Of a stretch of DNA of 64,000 nt, positions 63,859 to 64,000 are shown one piece after another. Origin of the DNA: Pseudomonas luteola NBRC 103146 (GTDB lineage Bacteria > Pseudomonadota > Gammaproteobacteria > Pseudomonadales > Pseudomonadaceae); contig NZ_BDAE01000016.1 in the NCBI RefSeq assembly GCF_002091675.1, forward strand, positions 1 through 64,000, read 5' to 3'. How positions within the stretch are numbered: position 1 is the first letter of the stretch; each line of letters starts with the position of its first letter. The notes beneath the pieces are model-generated. The model was not told where the DNA came from. It ran no database searches and worked only from the letters and a program-made list of their open reading frames with translations. The translations under genes were made by a program, and so were the position numbers.

Positions 63859-64000
63859 ATGATGAACGCAACCCTTGATATCGAGCTGCTTCGAACCTTT
63901 GATACCGTAGCTCGGATGGGAAAATTCAGGCTGGCGGCCGAGCATCTTCATAAAAGCCCTGCGGCTATCAGCGTGCATATTCAGCGGCTGGAGACCATTG
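63859..64000 (+). CDS. LysR-family regulator, N-terminal part (3' end outside window)
   Basis: The first 47 codons are visible from ATG 63859 (a second ATG follows at 63862). LLRTFDTVARMGKFRLAAEHLHKSPAAISVHIQRLE is a LysR winged helix-turn-helix. It is divergent from the EamA exporter across about 70 AT-rich bases, the classic LysR arrangement. The effector domain is beyond the window. Confidence 0.9.
   Translation, partial: MMNATLDIELLRTFDTVARMGKFRLAAEHLHKSPAAISVHIQRLETI

Noticed and set aside
1-64000. CRISPR arrays, insertion sequences, prophage or rRNA
   Set aside because: No regularly spaced repeats, transposase motifs, phage structural genes or rRNA stretches were seen.

Overview
The window looks like chromosomal DNA of a moderate-GC gammaproteobacterium of the Pseudomonadaceae. 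The evidence is the gene content: a tyrosine/homogentisate catabolic operon, two small proteins resembling the Pseudomonas DUF3509 family, a PctA-type amino-acid chemoreceptor, FliA promoters of Pseudomonas form (TCAAG-N14-GCCGATA), a bacteriophytochrome, and an alpha-2-macroglobulin/PBP1C pair. A mid-GC species such as one of the P. luteola group would fit, but this is inference. I saw no insertion sequence, prophage, CRISPR array or rRNA. Both ends cut genes: a GH5 glycosidase on the left and a LysR regulator on the right.

Layout. 1-2.2 kb: end of a GH5 glycosidase and a convergent Wzy/O-antigen-ligase-like membrane protein. 2.7-8.4 kb: two DUF3509-like proteins, the decayed 3' end of a hybrid histidine kinase, a chemoreceptor with a FliA promoter and an intact hybrid kinase. 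8.7-13.9 kb: an AtoE-type transporter, a region of tiny ORFs with an orphan BcsR-like protein, a TauE/SafE exporter, a ParD-like/methionine aminopeptidase operon and a small lipoprotein. 14-18.1 kb: a second chemoreceptor, a large orphan curlin-repeat protein, about 1 kb of AT-rich non-coding DNA and tRNA-Arg(ACG). 18.3-23.9 kb: an IclR regulator divergent from maiA-hpd-hmgA-fahA, the full route from 4-hydroxyphenylpyruvate to fumarate and acetoacetate. 23.9-34.1 kb: a GAF-PAS-GGDEF-EAL protein, a bacteriophytochrome HWE kinase with receiver, a CPA1 antiporter and an amino-acid chemoreceptor. 34.4-41.7 kb: a Tat-exported dienelactone hydrolase, msrA, rtcB-prfH (RNA repair and ribosome rescue), a LacI regulator with an MFS sugar-acid transporter behind a double operator, and an IbpA-type Hsp20 with a sigma-32 promoter and a ROSE-like RNA thermometer. 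41.9-50.7 kb: EamA/AraC, a pseudo-receiver lacking its phospho-accepting Asp, acuR-acuI with two matching operators, an SGNH hydrolase, an SDR and a DeoR-VOC pair. 51-64 kb: yfhM-pbpC, GlxA/HD-domain divergent pair, a second hybrid kinase (the intact relative of the decayed one), an EamA exporter and the start of a LysR regulator.

The strongest theme is signal transduction: three chemoreceptors, three intact kinases with receiver domains, one kinase relic, one pseudo-receiver and one c-di-GMP enzyme. Several regulatory elements can be read directly from the DNA: two close-match FliA promoters, a sigma-32 promoter with thermometer, a 67-bp-spaced pair of identical LacI-type operators, and paired TetR operators.
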